Part shown: one piece after another, positions 1-6,127 of the stretch
How the letters are laid out: each line of letters starts with the position of its first letter
Position numbering within the stretch: position 1 is the stretch's first letter
NCBI GenBank assembly: GCA_900555125.1
Contig: USKH01000066.1
Span: 1 to 6,645 of the forward strand
DNA from: an uncultured Clostridium sp.
GTDB taxonomy: Bacteria; Bacillota; Clostridia; Christensenellales; Pumilibacteraceae
Reading direction: 5' to 3'
Length of the DNA: 6,645 bases
Translations under genes and position numbers: made by a program
Notes under the pieces: generated by a model
What the model was told of the DNA's origin: nothing
What the model saw: the letters and a program-made list of their open reading frames with translations, nothing else
Database searches by the model: none

Positions 1-1
1 A

Positions 2-115
2 CGCGACGTGCTCGATTTGCCGCTTTGGTTTGATCCGCTGTCCTGGCTTTTAAATAAAATAATGGAGTTCTTCATTAATGCGTTTGACGCGTTCTGGGGA
101 TTGTTTATAAGGTGA
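2..115 (+). CDS. C-terminal fragment of upstream membrane protein, possibly a site-2 protease (M50)
   Basis: An open frame enters from the left edge and ends with TGA at 113-115, giving 37 residues. They begin RDVLDLPLWFDPLSW and end in a hydrophobic, aromatic-rich helix (KIMEFFINAFDAFWGLFIR), which fits the last membrane segment of an integral membrane protein. Only 3 bases separate its stop from scpA, so the two are probably in one operon. In many Clostridia the gene before scpA is an M50-family site-2 metalloprotease, and the tail is compatible with that. No catalytic motif is visible in this fragment, so the family name is inferred from gene order only. Confidence 0.45.
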   Translation, partial: RDVLDLPLWFDPLSWLLNKIMEFFINAFDAFWGLFIR

Positions 116-118
116 CGA

Positions 119-916
119 ATGGAAAACGCTAAACAAAAAGACGATATTCAGAAATACATTGAGTCGCTTGAGGGTACGGACGTTTACGACGACAGCTCGT
201 TTGTAGTGAAAATCGAAAATTTTGACGGACCGCTCGATTTATTATGGTTTTTGATTAAACGTGCGAAAATCGACGTAAAAGACGTGTTTTTATCTGAAAT
301 AACCGAGCAATATTTGCAAAGTATCTCAAATATAGACGCACTCGATCTTGAAAAAGCAAGCGATTTTATCGAAGTTGCCGCTTGTCTTATCGAAATTAAA
401 TCCAAGGCAATGCTTCCCAAACTTGCTCCGCCTCCCGAAGACGAGGAAAGCCCCGAAAAAGAGCTTATAAGGCGATTGGAAGAATATCGCCTTTACAAAG
501 AGGCAAGCGTGAAGATGAAGGAGCAGGAAACTGTCGGACTTCATTTCCGCGATCCGGACGATAAAGTAGGCAAGCCTCGACTTGTCCTCGGCGATATGAA
601 TATATCCGGATTGGTGGGTGCTTTGCAAAAGCTTTTCGGAAAATTGGAACAGCGTACAAAGGATAATCAGCTTCGTAGCATAAGAAAGGATCGTTTTACG
701 GTTGCAGAAAAAATTGAACAGATAAAAGAAGTTTTTTCGATGAATGACGAGGTTAAGTTTGAAGATTTGTTTGACAGCGACTACAATAAAAGCGAGATAA
801 TCACAACTTTTCAGGCTATGCTGGAATTGCTTAAAGATCAGTTCTTTACGGCAAAGCAGGATACGCCTTTTGGCGAAATAACGTTATACAGGAAAAAAGA
901 AAATGATCAACAATGA
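119..916 (+). CDS. scpA: Segregation and condensation protein A (ScpA, kleisin)
   Basis: ScpA is the kleisin subunit of the bacterial SMC-ScpAB condensin. It bridges the two SMC heads, binds an ScpB dimer, and helps compact and segregate the chromosome. The 265-residue protein shows the family signature near residues 30-45 (VVKIENFDGPLDLLWFLI), then ITEQYL at 61-66, and the helix AACLIEIKSKAMLP at 87-100. An acidic, proline-rich linker follows (about 101-113), and a C-terminal winged-helix region (about 205-260) should contact the SMC head. About 27 polar residues precede the usual N-terminal signature; ATG 119 is kept because no later Met precedes that signature. AAGGTG at 109-114 is a modest, closely spaced ribosome binding site. 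The 3' end overlaps scpB by 14 bases. Length is normal for the family. Confidence 0.95.
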   Translation: MENAKQKDDIQKYIESLEGTDVYDDSSFVVKIENFDGPLDLLWFLIKRAKIDVKDVFLSEITEQYLQSISNIDALDLEKASDFIEVAACLIEIKSKAMLPKLAPPPEDEESPEKELIRRLEEYRLYKEASVKMKEQETVGLHFRDPDDKVGKPRLVLGDMNISGLVGALQKLFGKLEQRTKDNQLRSIRKDRFTVAEKIEQIKEVFSMNDEVKFEDLFDSDYNKSEIITTFQAMLELLKDQFFTAKQDTPFGEITLYRKKENDQQ

Positions 917-1577
917 TATAATTGACGAGGTAATGGAGGCTTTGCTGTTTGTTTCGGGCAGCGGGCTTGCTATATCCGATATCAAACAACAACTTGAAGT
1001 AAGCGATAAAGATTTAAACGCGTGTATAGATCGCCTCGGAAAAAAATACGGCGGTAAATGCGGAATAAGACTGCTCAGATACAACAATAAGTTGCAACTT
1101 GCTTCCAACCCGGACTATTCGGACATTATAAGTTGCGTATTAAATCCTATAAAAGAAAGAGAGCTTTCTAATGCGGCAATGGAAACTATGGCGATTGTAG
1201 CCTATCGTCAGCCGGTTACGCGGCTCGAAATCGAACAGATACGAGGCGTTAATTGCGAATACACTGTGCAAATGCTGTTGAAACACGATCTGATCGAGGT
1301 TGTGGGAAGAAAAGACGGAGTGGGTAAACCTCTGTTATTCGGCACGACCGATAATTTTCTGAAAAGGTTCCAGATTGCCAGTCTTGACGAATTGCCCGAT
1401 TATGAGCAGCTTTTACAGTCCATTCAGGTGATTGAAAGCGGAGAGACAAACGAAACTATTAAAACCGATTCCGGCAGCTTGTACAATGAATTTGAAATAA
1501 GCGATAAAGACGAAGACATTCCCGAATTTCTTGCCGGAGAACAAGTTCAGAAAATCGACGGCGAACAAAACGCCTGA
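903..1577 (+). CDS. scpB: Segregation and condensation protein B (ScpB)
   Basis: ScpB forms a dimer of tandem winged-helix domains that binds the central part of ScpA in the SMC condensin complex. The 224-residue product shows the first winged-helix domain at about 1-85 (DEVMEALLFVSGSGLAISDIKQQL) and the second at about 95-165. The second contains the strongest family signature, AAMETMAIVAYRQPVTRLEI, then IRGV, LLKHDLIEVVGRKD and GKPLLFGTTDNFL. The last 50 or so residues form an acidic, probably disordered tail, as is common for ScpB. The ATG at 903 lies inside the end of scpA, so translation is probably coupled; an A-rich AGGAAA stretch precedes it. The stop codon falls inside the first copy of a 24-bp tandem duplication. 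Confidence 0.95.
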   Translation: MINNDIIDEVMEALLFVSGSGLAISDIKQQLEVSDKDLNACIDRLGKKYGGKCGIRLLRYNNKLQLASNPDYSDIISCVLNPIKERELSNAAMETMAIVAYRQPVTRLEIEQIRGVNCEYTVQMLLKHDLIEVVGRKDGVGKPLLFGTTDNFLKRFQIASLDELPDYEQLLQSIQVIESGETNETIKTDSGSLYNEFEISDKDEDIPEFLAGEQVQKIDGEQNA

Positions 1578-1617
1578 CGCTAAGCATATTAAAACGCCTG
1601 ACGCTAAGCATATTAAA
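1567..1617. repeat. Perfect 24-bp tandem duplication at the scpB stop codon
   Basis: The unit ACGCCTGACGCTAAGCATAT plus TAAA occurs at 1570-1593 and again at 1594-1617 without a mismatch. Identity extends 3 bases further left, so the periodic tract is 1567-1617. The first copy holds the last Ala codon and the TGA of scpB; the second is entirely non-coding. This looks like a recent slippage or short tandem duplication. The second copy also supplies a -35-like hexamer for the candidate promoter downstream. Confidence 0.95.
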
Positions 1618-1626
1618 TAGTATACT
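1598..1626 (+). promoter_or_regulatory. Candidate promoter upstream of the DUF2953-ytfJ-dacF cluster
   Basis: CTGACG (1598-1603) matches TTGACA at 4 of 6 positions. It is separated by exactly 17 bases from TATACT (1621-1626), which matches TATAAT at 5 of 6. A transcript would start near 1632-1634, almost at the foot of the hairpin at 1636-1662. A GCATA element at 1608-1612 also loosely resembles the -35 of sporulation sigma factors, so a sigma-E or sigma-F type promoter cannot be excluded in this AT-rich stretch. Confidence 0.4.
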
Positions 1627-1635
1627 ATACATAAT

Positions 1636-1667
1636 AAAGACAGTATGAAAATTGCTGTCTTTTTATT
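1636..1667 (+). terminator. Terminator-like hairpin spanning the DUF2953 start codon
   Basis: AAAGACAG (1636-1643) pairs perfectly with CTGTCTTT (1655-1662). A T-G and an A-T pair extend the stem inward to a loop at 1646-1652. The 3' arm runs into a T-rich tract (TTTTTATTTTT). The form is that of an intrinsic terminator for scpAB. What is odd is its place: the ATG of the next gene (1645) sits at the top of the stem, and the T-tract encodes that protein's first hydrophobic residues. The stem is GC-poor, so termination may be partial. Confidence 0.65.
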
Positions 1668-2160
1668 TTTAAGTGTTCTTTTTATCGGCGCAGTGCAAAA
1701 TATTTCCGTGAGTATAAAAATAAAATCTAAAAAAGATTTTGTCGCATATATTTGTGTTTTTCGCTATGTTTTACTAAAGACAGACATCGCTGATGTTATG
1801 AAAAAAAGCGAGATTTCGCCACAAAAAACTCTCTCTTTTATCAAACAAAGCAATATTTTTTCTTGTGTTACGCTTAAAAAATTGCGTATAAATGTCGGCG
1901 TCGGAATTAAAAACAATGCCTTTGTTACGGCTTTGACTACCGCTCTTTTGGCAAACGCGGTACATGCCGCCGTAAACGCTGTTCAGCTAATCGAAAAACA
2001 AAACGCCGAGATAAATATCATGCCTGAATACGGAGAAAACGTATTTTTTTTCGAGGCGGACGGCATAATAAGTTTATCCGTTCCCGTTTTCTGCTCGTGC
2101 CTCATGCTATATGCGGTGAAAAACAAACGGACGGAAAGGAGAGTTGTTCGTGATAATTGA
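1645..2160 (+). CDS. DUF2953 family membrane-associated protein
   Basis: The 171-residue product has a hydrophobic N-terminal segment (about 3-18, IAVFLFLSVLFIGAV) that should anchor it to the membrane. A variable middle follows. The C-terminal half carries the DUF2953 pattern: LRINVGVGIKNNAFVTALTTALLANAVHA (80-108), then INIMPEYG (123-130) and EADGIISLSV (137-146). The function of DUF2953 is unknown, but it typically lies between scpB and ytfJ in spore-forming Firmicutes, as here, so a spore-related role is inferred from context. No good ribosome binding site precedes ATG 1645, and the start lies within a terminator-like hairpin, so translation may be weak or structure-controlled. No other ATG is available until residue 51, which would lose the membrane anchor. 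It overlaps ytfJ by 11 bases. It is rather short for the family. Confidence 0.75.
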   Translation: MKIAVFLFLSVLFIGAVQNISVSIKIKSKKDFVAYICVFRYVLLKTDIADVMKKSEISPQKTLSFIKQSNIFSCVTLKKLRINVGVGIKNNAFVTALTTALLANAVHAAVNAVQLIEKQNAEINIMPEYGENVFFFEADGIISLSVPVFCSCLMLYAVKNKRTERRVVRDN

Positions 2161-2515
2161 AAATGAAAAAAGATCTATCGACGGGATGATTTGCAGTGTT
2201 TTTGAAAATGTAAAAGGGCTTATTGAAACAAATACTGTGGTGGGAAAGCCCGTTATGGCGGAAAACGGCGCCGTTATCATTCCGATAAGCAAAGTAACGC
2301 TGGGGATAGTTTGCGGCGGAGGTGAATACGGCTCGCGCGAAAACGGGCAATATGCAGGAGGAAACGGCGTGGGAATGAGCGTCTCACCGCTTGCGTTTCT
2401 GGTAGGGAACGGCGATGAAATCAAGCTTGTCAACGTTAACGACAAAAGCTCTTTCGACAAAATTATAGACGCGATTCCGGAGGTTATTAAAATTATAGCG
2501 GAAGCAATAAAATGA
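2150..2515 (+). CDS. ytfJ: GerW/YtfJ family sporulation protein
   Basis: The 121-residue protein matches the YtfJ (GerW) pattern: SVFENVKGLIETNTVVGKPV near residues 16-35, then VIIPISKVTLGIVCGGGEYG at 42-61, a glycine-rich loop (GQYAGGNGVGMSVSPLAFLV), and KLVNVND. In Bacillus, YtfJ is made in the forespore and is needed for efficient response to some germinants; its biochemical activity is unsettled. Start choice: AGGAG at 2137-2141 lies 8 bases before GTG 2150 but only 2 before the in-frame TTG at 2144, so GTG is preferred. The gene overlaps the end of the DUF2953 gene by 11 bases and its stop overlaps the next start as ATGA, indicating tight coupling. It is somewhat shorter than Bacillus YtfJ. 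Confidence 0.85.
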   Translation: MIIENEKRSIDGMICSVFENVKGLIETNTVVGKPVMAENGAVIIPISKVTLGIVCGGGEYGSRENGQYAGGNGVGMSVSPLAFLVGNGDEIKLVNVNDKSSFDKIIDAIPEVIKIIAEAIK

Positions 2516-3582
2516 AGATTTTAACGAAAATCATATTGATTTCAGCTGTTTTATGTACTATGTCAGGCATAGTACCCGGCGTTTTAACGGATAAGACTGC
2601 ACTCGCCGAAAACGGCTATCACGAAATAGTAATCGAACAGTCTACGGGAAGAATTTTATACGAAAACGGTGCCCGTAAAAAAATGCCGATGGCAAGTACC
2701 ACCAAAATCGCAACGTGCATTACCGCAATAGAAAATTACTCCGGGTTTATTGATGAGAGAGTATGCGTACCCGAATGCGCCGTGGGAACGGAAGGATCGT
2801 CTTTGTATCTGAAAAGAGGCGAAACGCTGCTTTTTTCCGATTTGTTATACGGGCTTATGATGCGTTCGGGAAACGATTGCGCCGTGTCGCTTGCCGTTTT
2901 GACGGCGGGCAGCGTTGAAAATTTTGCACGACTTATGAACCAAACGGCTGAAAAAGCGGGTGCTTATCAGACAAACTTTGTCAATCCGCACGGTTTGCAT
3001 GACGACAATCATTACACTACGGCTTACGATCTTGCAAAGATTACCGCATATGCCATGAACAATGAGATGTTCAGGAAAATTGTTTCGACAAAACGTTATG
3101 TTCTTCATCGGTCGAGCGACGTATGCGGTCAGGTCATTCTGAATAAAAACAAGCTGCTTTCTTCATTTGACGGAGCAAACGGAGTTAAAACCGGGTATAC
3201 GAAAAAAGCGGGAAGGTGCCTCGTATCGTCTGCAACCCGTGACGATATGACTGTTATCGCCGTGACTCTCGACTGCGCCCCTATGTTTGATGAATGCGCG
3301 CGCCTCATGAATTATGCTTTCGATAACTATGAAATGTGCGATTTGTCGCCCAAAGGACCGGTTGCATTTTGTTGTAACGAAAATTGTTGCAGAACTTTCG
3401 CTCTCGGAACGATTGAGAGTATACGTTATCCCGTAAGAAAAAACGGGAACGAACGCTTCGGATACGGAATTTGCGACGTCAAAACGGTGAGTAACAAAGC
3501 AAAAACGGGTGACGAAAACGGAAAACTGAATATTTATCTCGACAAACGGTTGATTTTTTCGCAAAAATTGTTTATTATATAA
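2512..3582 (+). CDS. dacF: Serine-type D-alanyl-D-alanine carboxypeptidase (DacF/PBP5-like)
   Basis: This exported penicillin-binding protein removes the terminal D-Ala from peptidoglycan stem peptides and so limits crosslinking. All three active-site motifs are intact: SxxK as S62-TT-K65, SxN as S119-G-N121, and KTG at 226-228. Residues 1-32 form a signal peptide with probable cleavage after ALA (30-32). The peptidase domain spans about 35-272, and a small beta-rich PBP5 C-terminal domain follows. The usual C-terminal amphipathic membrane anchor is not evident; the chain ends SQKLFII. Overlap with ytfJ (ATGA) and the sporulation neighbour suggest the DacF role in spore cortex modification, but a vegetative PBP5 role is possible. 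The mature part has about 14 cysteines, including CCNENCC at 287-293, which is odd for an exported Gram-positive enzyme. Confidence 0.9.
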   Translation: MKILTKIILISAVLCTMSGIVPGVLTDKTALAENGYHEIVIEQSTGRILYENGARKKMPMASTTKIATCITAIENYSGFIDERVCVPECAVGTEGSSLYLKRGETLLFSDLLYGLMMRSGNDCAVSLAVLTAGSVENFARLMNQTAEKAGAYQTNFVNPHGLHDDNHYTTAYDLAKITAYAMNNEMFRKIVSTKRYVLHRSSDVCGQVILNKNKLLSSFDGANGVKTGYTKKAGRCLVSSATRDDMTVIAVTLDCAPMFDECARLMNYAFDNYEMCDLSPKGPVAFCCNENCCRTFALGTIESIRYPVRKNGNERFGYGICDVKTVSNKAKTGDENGKLNIYLDKRLIFSQKLFII

Positions 3583-3584
3583 GT

Positions 3585-3601
3585 CGGCGAAAATTTCGTC
3601 G
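3585..3601. other. Short hairpin between dacF and rluB
   Basis: CGGCGAA (3585-3591) can pair with TTTCGTCG (last seven bases, 3595-3601) around a 3-base loop, with one G-T pair. There is no T-tract after it, so it is not an intrinsic terminator. It could act as an mRNA stabiliser or processing site in a readthrough transcript. With only 43 bases between the genes, rluB may be cotranscribed with dacF. Confidence 0.3.
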
Positions 3602-3625
3602 TAGACAAAACCGAGAGGTTGACTT

Positions 3626-4339
3626 ATGAGAATAAACAAATATCTCGCCGAGTGCGGGGTCGCAAGCAGAAGAAAAAGCGAAGAATTGGTTCTTGCCGGG
3701 AAGGTAACGGTGGACGATAAAAAAGTTACTGAATTATCAACCGACGTCGATATAGAAAATTCGAGAGTAACCGTCAACGGTAAAATAGTTCACCCTATCA
3801 ATAAACATATTTACCTGAAAATGAACAAGCCCAAAGGGTATGTTTGTACGACAAGCGACGATAAAGGCCGAAAAACGGTATTGGATCTTTTGCCCGAAAA
3901 GTATCGCGACAAGCGCATTTTCCCGGTGGGCAGACTGGATTACGACACAGAAGGATTGCTTATACTGACCACCGACGGCGATCTTGCTCAAAAACTGTCG
4001 CATCCAAGTCATGAAATTGCCAAAACGTATGTCGCAAAAGTTGAAGGTACGGTGCCGGAACCGGATTTGGCAAAGCTTCGTAAAGGAGTTATGATAGACG
4101 GAGTTATGACAAAAAAATGTAAGGTAAAAGTACTGGAAAAGGATGAGCATTTTTCGCGAATCGAAGTTACGATAAGCGAAGGCAGAAACCGTCAGGTAAG
4201 AAAGATGTTTGAAAGCGTGGAAAAAGAGGTCGTGTTTTTAAAGCGCGTTTCGATAGGCGAAATACGCCTGGGGGGCGTTCCGAGAGGAACCGTACGCGAA
4301 CTTCGCCCGGATGAAACCGAATATCTGAGCCTTATTTAA
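3626..4339 (+). CDS. rluB: RNA pseudouridine synthase, RsuA/RluB family
   Basis: The enzyme isomerises a specific uridine to pseudouridine in ribosomal RNA; this clade usually acts on 23S rRNA (RluB) or 16S rRNA (RsuA). The 237-residue product has an N-terminal S4 RNA-binding domain (about 1-58, MRINKYLAECGVASRRKSEELV). The catalytic domain follows: MNKPKGYVCT at 66-75, and the signature GRLDYDTEGLLILTTDG at 102-118, whose first Asp (D105) is the expected nucleophile. The later family elements KTYVAKVEG, EGRNRQVRKMFE and LKRVSIG are also present. GAGAGG at 3613-3618 is a well-spaced ribosome binding site. Its position after the scpAB-ytfJ-dacF cluster is common in Clostridia. RluB is favoured over RsuA by this synteny, but the exact target base cannot be read from sequence. 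Confidence 0.92.
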   Translation: MRINKYLAECGVASRRKSEELVLAGKVTVDDKKVTELSTDVDIENSRVTVNGKIVHPINKHIYLKMNKPKGYVCTTSDDKGRKTVLDLLPEKYRDKRIFPVGRLDYDTEGLLILTTDGDLAQKLSHPSHEIAKTYVAKVEGTVPEPDLAKLRKGVMIDGVMTKKCKVKVLEKDEHFSRIEVTISEGRNRQVRKMFESVEKEVVFLKRVSIGEIRLGGVPRGTVRELRPDETEYLSLI

Positions 4340-4389
4340 CTACTCATTCAGAGAGCTTAAACACTACGTGTTGTGTATTTTTGTATAAT

Positions 4390-4425
4390 AAAGAGAGAAG
4401 AAACACTAAATCTTCTTTCTTTTTA
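4390..4425 (+). terminator. Intrinsic terminator after rluB
   Basis: AAAGAGAGAAGA (4390-4401) pairs over 12 positions, with one G-T pair, with TCTTCTTTCTTT (4411-4422) around a 9-base loop, and a T-rich tract follows. It lies 50 bases after the rluB stop and before the next promoter, so it should end the upstream operon. The purine/pyrimidine stem is GC-poor; the A-rich 5' side would also give a weak terminator on the other strand. Confidence 0.7.
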
Positions 4426-4455
4426 CTTTTAGCCGAAAAAGTGTGCGCCGATTAC

Positions 4456-4484
4456 TTGACAATTGAACCGAATGGGTGTATTAT
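4456..4484 (+). promoter_or_regulatory. Sigma-A-type promoter of the carboxyltransferase gene
   Basis: TTGACA (4456-4461, perfect) is followed after 17 bases by TATTAT (4479-4484, 5 of 6). Transcription would begin near 4491, leaving a leader of about 60 bases before ATG 4553. The preceding terminator makes an independent transcription unit likely. Confidence 0.75.
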
Positions 4485-4538
4485 AGTATGCGTGAGAATT
4501 TGGATTTGTTCTTATATTATCATAAAATAAAAGGCAAC

Positions 4539-4545
4539 AGGAGGT
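4539..4545 (+). promoter_or_regulatory. Strong ribosome binding site of the carboxyltransferase gene
   Basis: AGGAGGT, a near-perfect anti-Shine-Dalgarno match, lies 7 bases before ATG 4553. It fixes that start and suggests high translation. Confidence 0.85.
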
Positions 4546-4552
4546 ACTTTTA

Positions 4553-6127
4553 ATGAAAAGTTTGACAGAACTCGATAAAGAGGTTGCTGCCGGGAATGCC
4601 GATGTCGTTTCGTTTATAAATGCGATTACCGACGAGGCTTCTTTTGTCGAAGCAGATAAGTTTATCGGTTCGGGCACGTCACTCGGTTATGTCGCGGGGG
4701 AAGGCGTCGTTAGCGGTTTTGCGGCAATAAACGACGTACAGGTGGGAATTTTTGCGATAAACGGAAAAACGCTTCTGGGCGGAATCGGCAAGAAAAATGC
4801 CGAGAAAATAGCAAAATGCGTAAATTCCGCCGTAAAATCCGACGCACCCGTTATAGGAGTGCTGGATACCGCCGGCGCTCGTTTTGCCGAAGGTATCGAA
4901 GCTCTCGAGGGCTACGGAAAAATAGTTAAGGCGTTTTCGGAGGCATACGGAATCGTCCCGACGGTATTGGTTGTCAAAGGCAACAACTTCGGTTCGCTTG
5001 CATACTTGCCGGCTTTCTGCGATTTTGCCGTTTGTTACGAAAACAGCGTAACAGCAACCACCAGTCCGCTTATTCTTGCCGCTCAGTCCGGAACCGACGT
5101 TTCCAAAGTGGGGACGGCTGTCGTTATGGCGGATAGCGGAGTAAGCTCGTTTACCGTTAAAAACGACGACGAACTGAAAGTTTTGCTCGGAAAACTGATC
5201 GACTTTACTCAGTTTCCGGTGACCGAAACGGAAGACGACGGGAACAGGATGTGCTCTTTTGCCGAAAAAAACAGCGTTTATGACGTTATTTCTCAGGTTT
5301 TTGACAAGAATTCATTTCTTGAAATCAAAAAGGATTTTGCCGGCGACGTAGTAACCGGTTTTGCTCGTCTTAACGGAATTGCAGTCGGAGTGGTGGCAAA
5401 CAACGCTGCCGCAAAAGACGGATATATGTCATGTAAGGCAACCGAAAAAGTTACCGACCTTATCAACACGCTTGAAAGCCTCGGAATGCCGCTTGTCAAT
5501 CTGGTTGATTGCAAAGGCGCGGCAAACTGCCTTAAATGTCAGGATGCGCTTATCAAGGGATTGGGCGAAATGATGTATGCGCTCAATGTTTCGTCTATCG
5601 AGAAAATTGCCGTTATTACAGGAAACGCATTAGGCTCCGCTTATATCGCTCTTGCCAATAAAAGCGTTTACGATTACGTAATCGCATGGGAAGAGGCTCG
5701 CATAGGCATGCTCGACGGCGAAAAGAGCGCGCTTTTGGTTTACGGCGATCAGATTGCGAAAGCCGACGACAAGCAAAAACACGATCTCGCAGAACAAAAT
5801 GATCTGCCGCCAGTGGATTTTCTCATACGTCTTAAAATGAATGTGTATCAGCTCCGCGGCCGCTGTACCGATCAAAAACGATACCACCGGGATAAGGTAC
5901 TTCACCACGTTCGGCCAGTCCTTCTGGAACAGCGCCGTGCTCAAAAAAACAATGTTGCCCGTCTGCGCGTTGGCAAAAACCTCGCCGCGACAAAAGTAGG
6001 TATATGCGTCCTGAAATCCGCCGGAGAGAATGATGAACACTGCCGCGCGGAAGCTGTCGGACATCTGTCCGTGCAGATGAAACGGCTCAGCGACCTTCAT
6101 AGGCGTGCTCCTTTTCCGGCACAGTGA
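4553..6127 (+). CDS. Biotin-dependent carboxyltransferase subunit, broken: real homology ends near residue 405-415
   Basis: Residues 1 to about 410 form a two-lobed crotonase-fold carboxyltransferase of the acyl-CoA carboxylase / methylmalonyl-CoA decarboxylase (MmdA) class. Such enzymes move CO2 between a biotin carrier and an acyl-CoA or similar substrate; in anaerobes they often belong to sodium-pumping decarboxylases. The N-lobe shows VIGVLDTAGARFAEGIEALEGYG (100-122), equivalent to the SGGAR oxyanion region. The C-lobe shows LVNLVDCKGAANC (314-326) and VITGNALGSAYIALANK (354-370), equivalent to the ITRKAYGGAYIVM element. AWEEARIGMLDGEKSALLVYGDQIAKAD (378-405) is the usual late motif. It is a divergent member, so the substrate is unknown. 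The remaining frame to 6127 is an antisense reading of a DUF1275 gene and its neighbour, with no family resemblance, so roughly the last 70-100 native residues are missing. Confidence 0.8.
   Translation: MKSLTELDKEVAAGNADVVSFINAITDEASFVEADKFIGSGTSLGYVAGEGVVSGFAAINDVQVGIFAINGKTLLGGIGKKNAEKIAKCVNSAVKSDAPVIGVLDTAGARFAEGIEALEGYGKIVKAFSEAYGIVPTVLVVKGNNFGSLAYLPAFCDFAVCYENSVTATTSPLILAAQSGTDVSKVGTAVVMADSGVSSFTVKNDDELKVLLGKLIDFTQFPVTETEDDGNRMCSFAEKNSVYDVISQVFDKNSFLEIKKDFAGDVVTGFARLNGIAVGVVANNAAAKDGYMSCKATEKVTDLINTLESLGMPLVNLVDCKGAANCLKCQDALIKGLGEMMYALNVSSIEKIAVITGNALGSAYIALANKSVYDYVIAWEEARIGMLDGEKSALLVYGDQIAKADDKQKHDLAEQNDLPPVDFLIRLKMNVYQLRGRCTDQKRYHRDKVLHHVRPVLLEQRRAQKNNVARLRVGKNLAATKVGICVLKSAGENDEHCRAEAVGHLSVQMKRLSDLHRRAPFPAQ
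5759..5797. other. Composite junction joining two truncated genes
   Basis: Left of this stretch the plus-strand frame is a good carboxyltransferase; right of it the minus-strand frame is a good DUF1275 protein. Within it both readings look acceptable (plus: KADDKQKHDLAEQ; minus: CEIVFLLVVGF), so the join cannot be placed exactly. Both genes lose their C-terminal part here. This is either a natural deletion, inversion or integration breakpoint, or a chimeric assembly join. Confidence 0.7.
5759..6100 (-). CDS. DUF1275 (YoaK-like) membrane protein, truncated at its C-terminus
   Basis: Reading leftward from ATG 6100, the product begins MKVAEPFHLHGQMSDSFRAA. It shows the DUF1275 pattern: GGFQDAYTYFCRGEVFANAQTGNIVFL near residues 27-53, VVKYLIPVVSFLIGTAAAEL near 65-84, and HWRQIILFCEIVFLLVVGF near 96-114. 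These give about three membrane segments. DUF1275 proteins are usually near 220 residues, so about half is missing. The frame stays open to 5630, but beyond about 5759 it is only the antisense of the carboxyltransferase. The start is supported by AAAGGAG placed 8-9 bases upstream, and it overlaps the preceding small gene by 14 bases. Function is not established; some relatives are described as putative permeases. All five Glu codons here are GAG and four of five Lys codons AAG, unlike the AAA-rich genes to the left. Confidence 0.75.

Noticed and set aside
2144..2149. TTG 2144 as the ytfJ start
   Set aside because: It would be only 2 bases from the AGGAG sequence; GTG 2150 has proper spacing and gives the usual N-terminal length.
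3163..3777. A 204-codon minus-strand open frame across dacF and rluB
   Set aside because: It spans two well-supported plus-strand genes and has no recognisable motif; it is a shadow frame.
4360..4380. AACAC/GTGTT hairpin after rluB as the main terminator
   Set aside because: The stem is only 5 bp with a 3-base loop and the following T-run is short; the 12-bp stem at 4390-4422 is the stronger candidate.
4384..4389. TATAAT after rluB as a promoter
   Set aside because: No acceptable -35 lies 16-18 bases upstream, and it is directly followed by the terminator stem; the promoter at 4456-4484 is far better.
5630..5758. Last part of the minus-strand DUF1275 frame as genuine protein
   Set aside because: It is the exact antisense of conserved carboxyltransferase sequence (motifs near residues 360-402) and does not continue the DUF1275 pattern.
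5798..6127. C-terminal 110 or so residues of the long plus-strand frame as a new domain fused to the carboxyltransferase
   Set aside because: The stretch is rich in Arg, Gln and His and resembles no carboxyltransferase end. The minus strand over the same bases encodes a clear DUF1275 protein and the end of a small membrane protein with good start sites.
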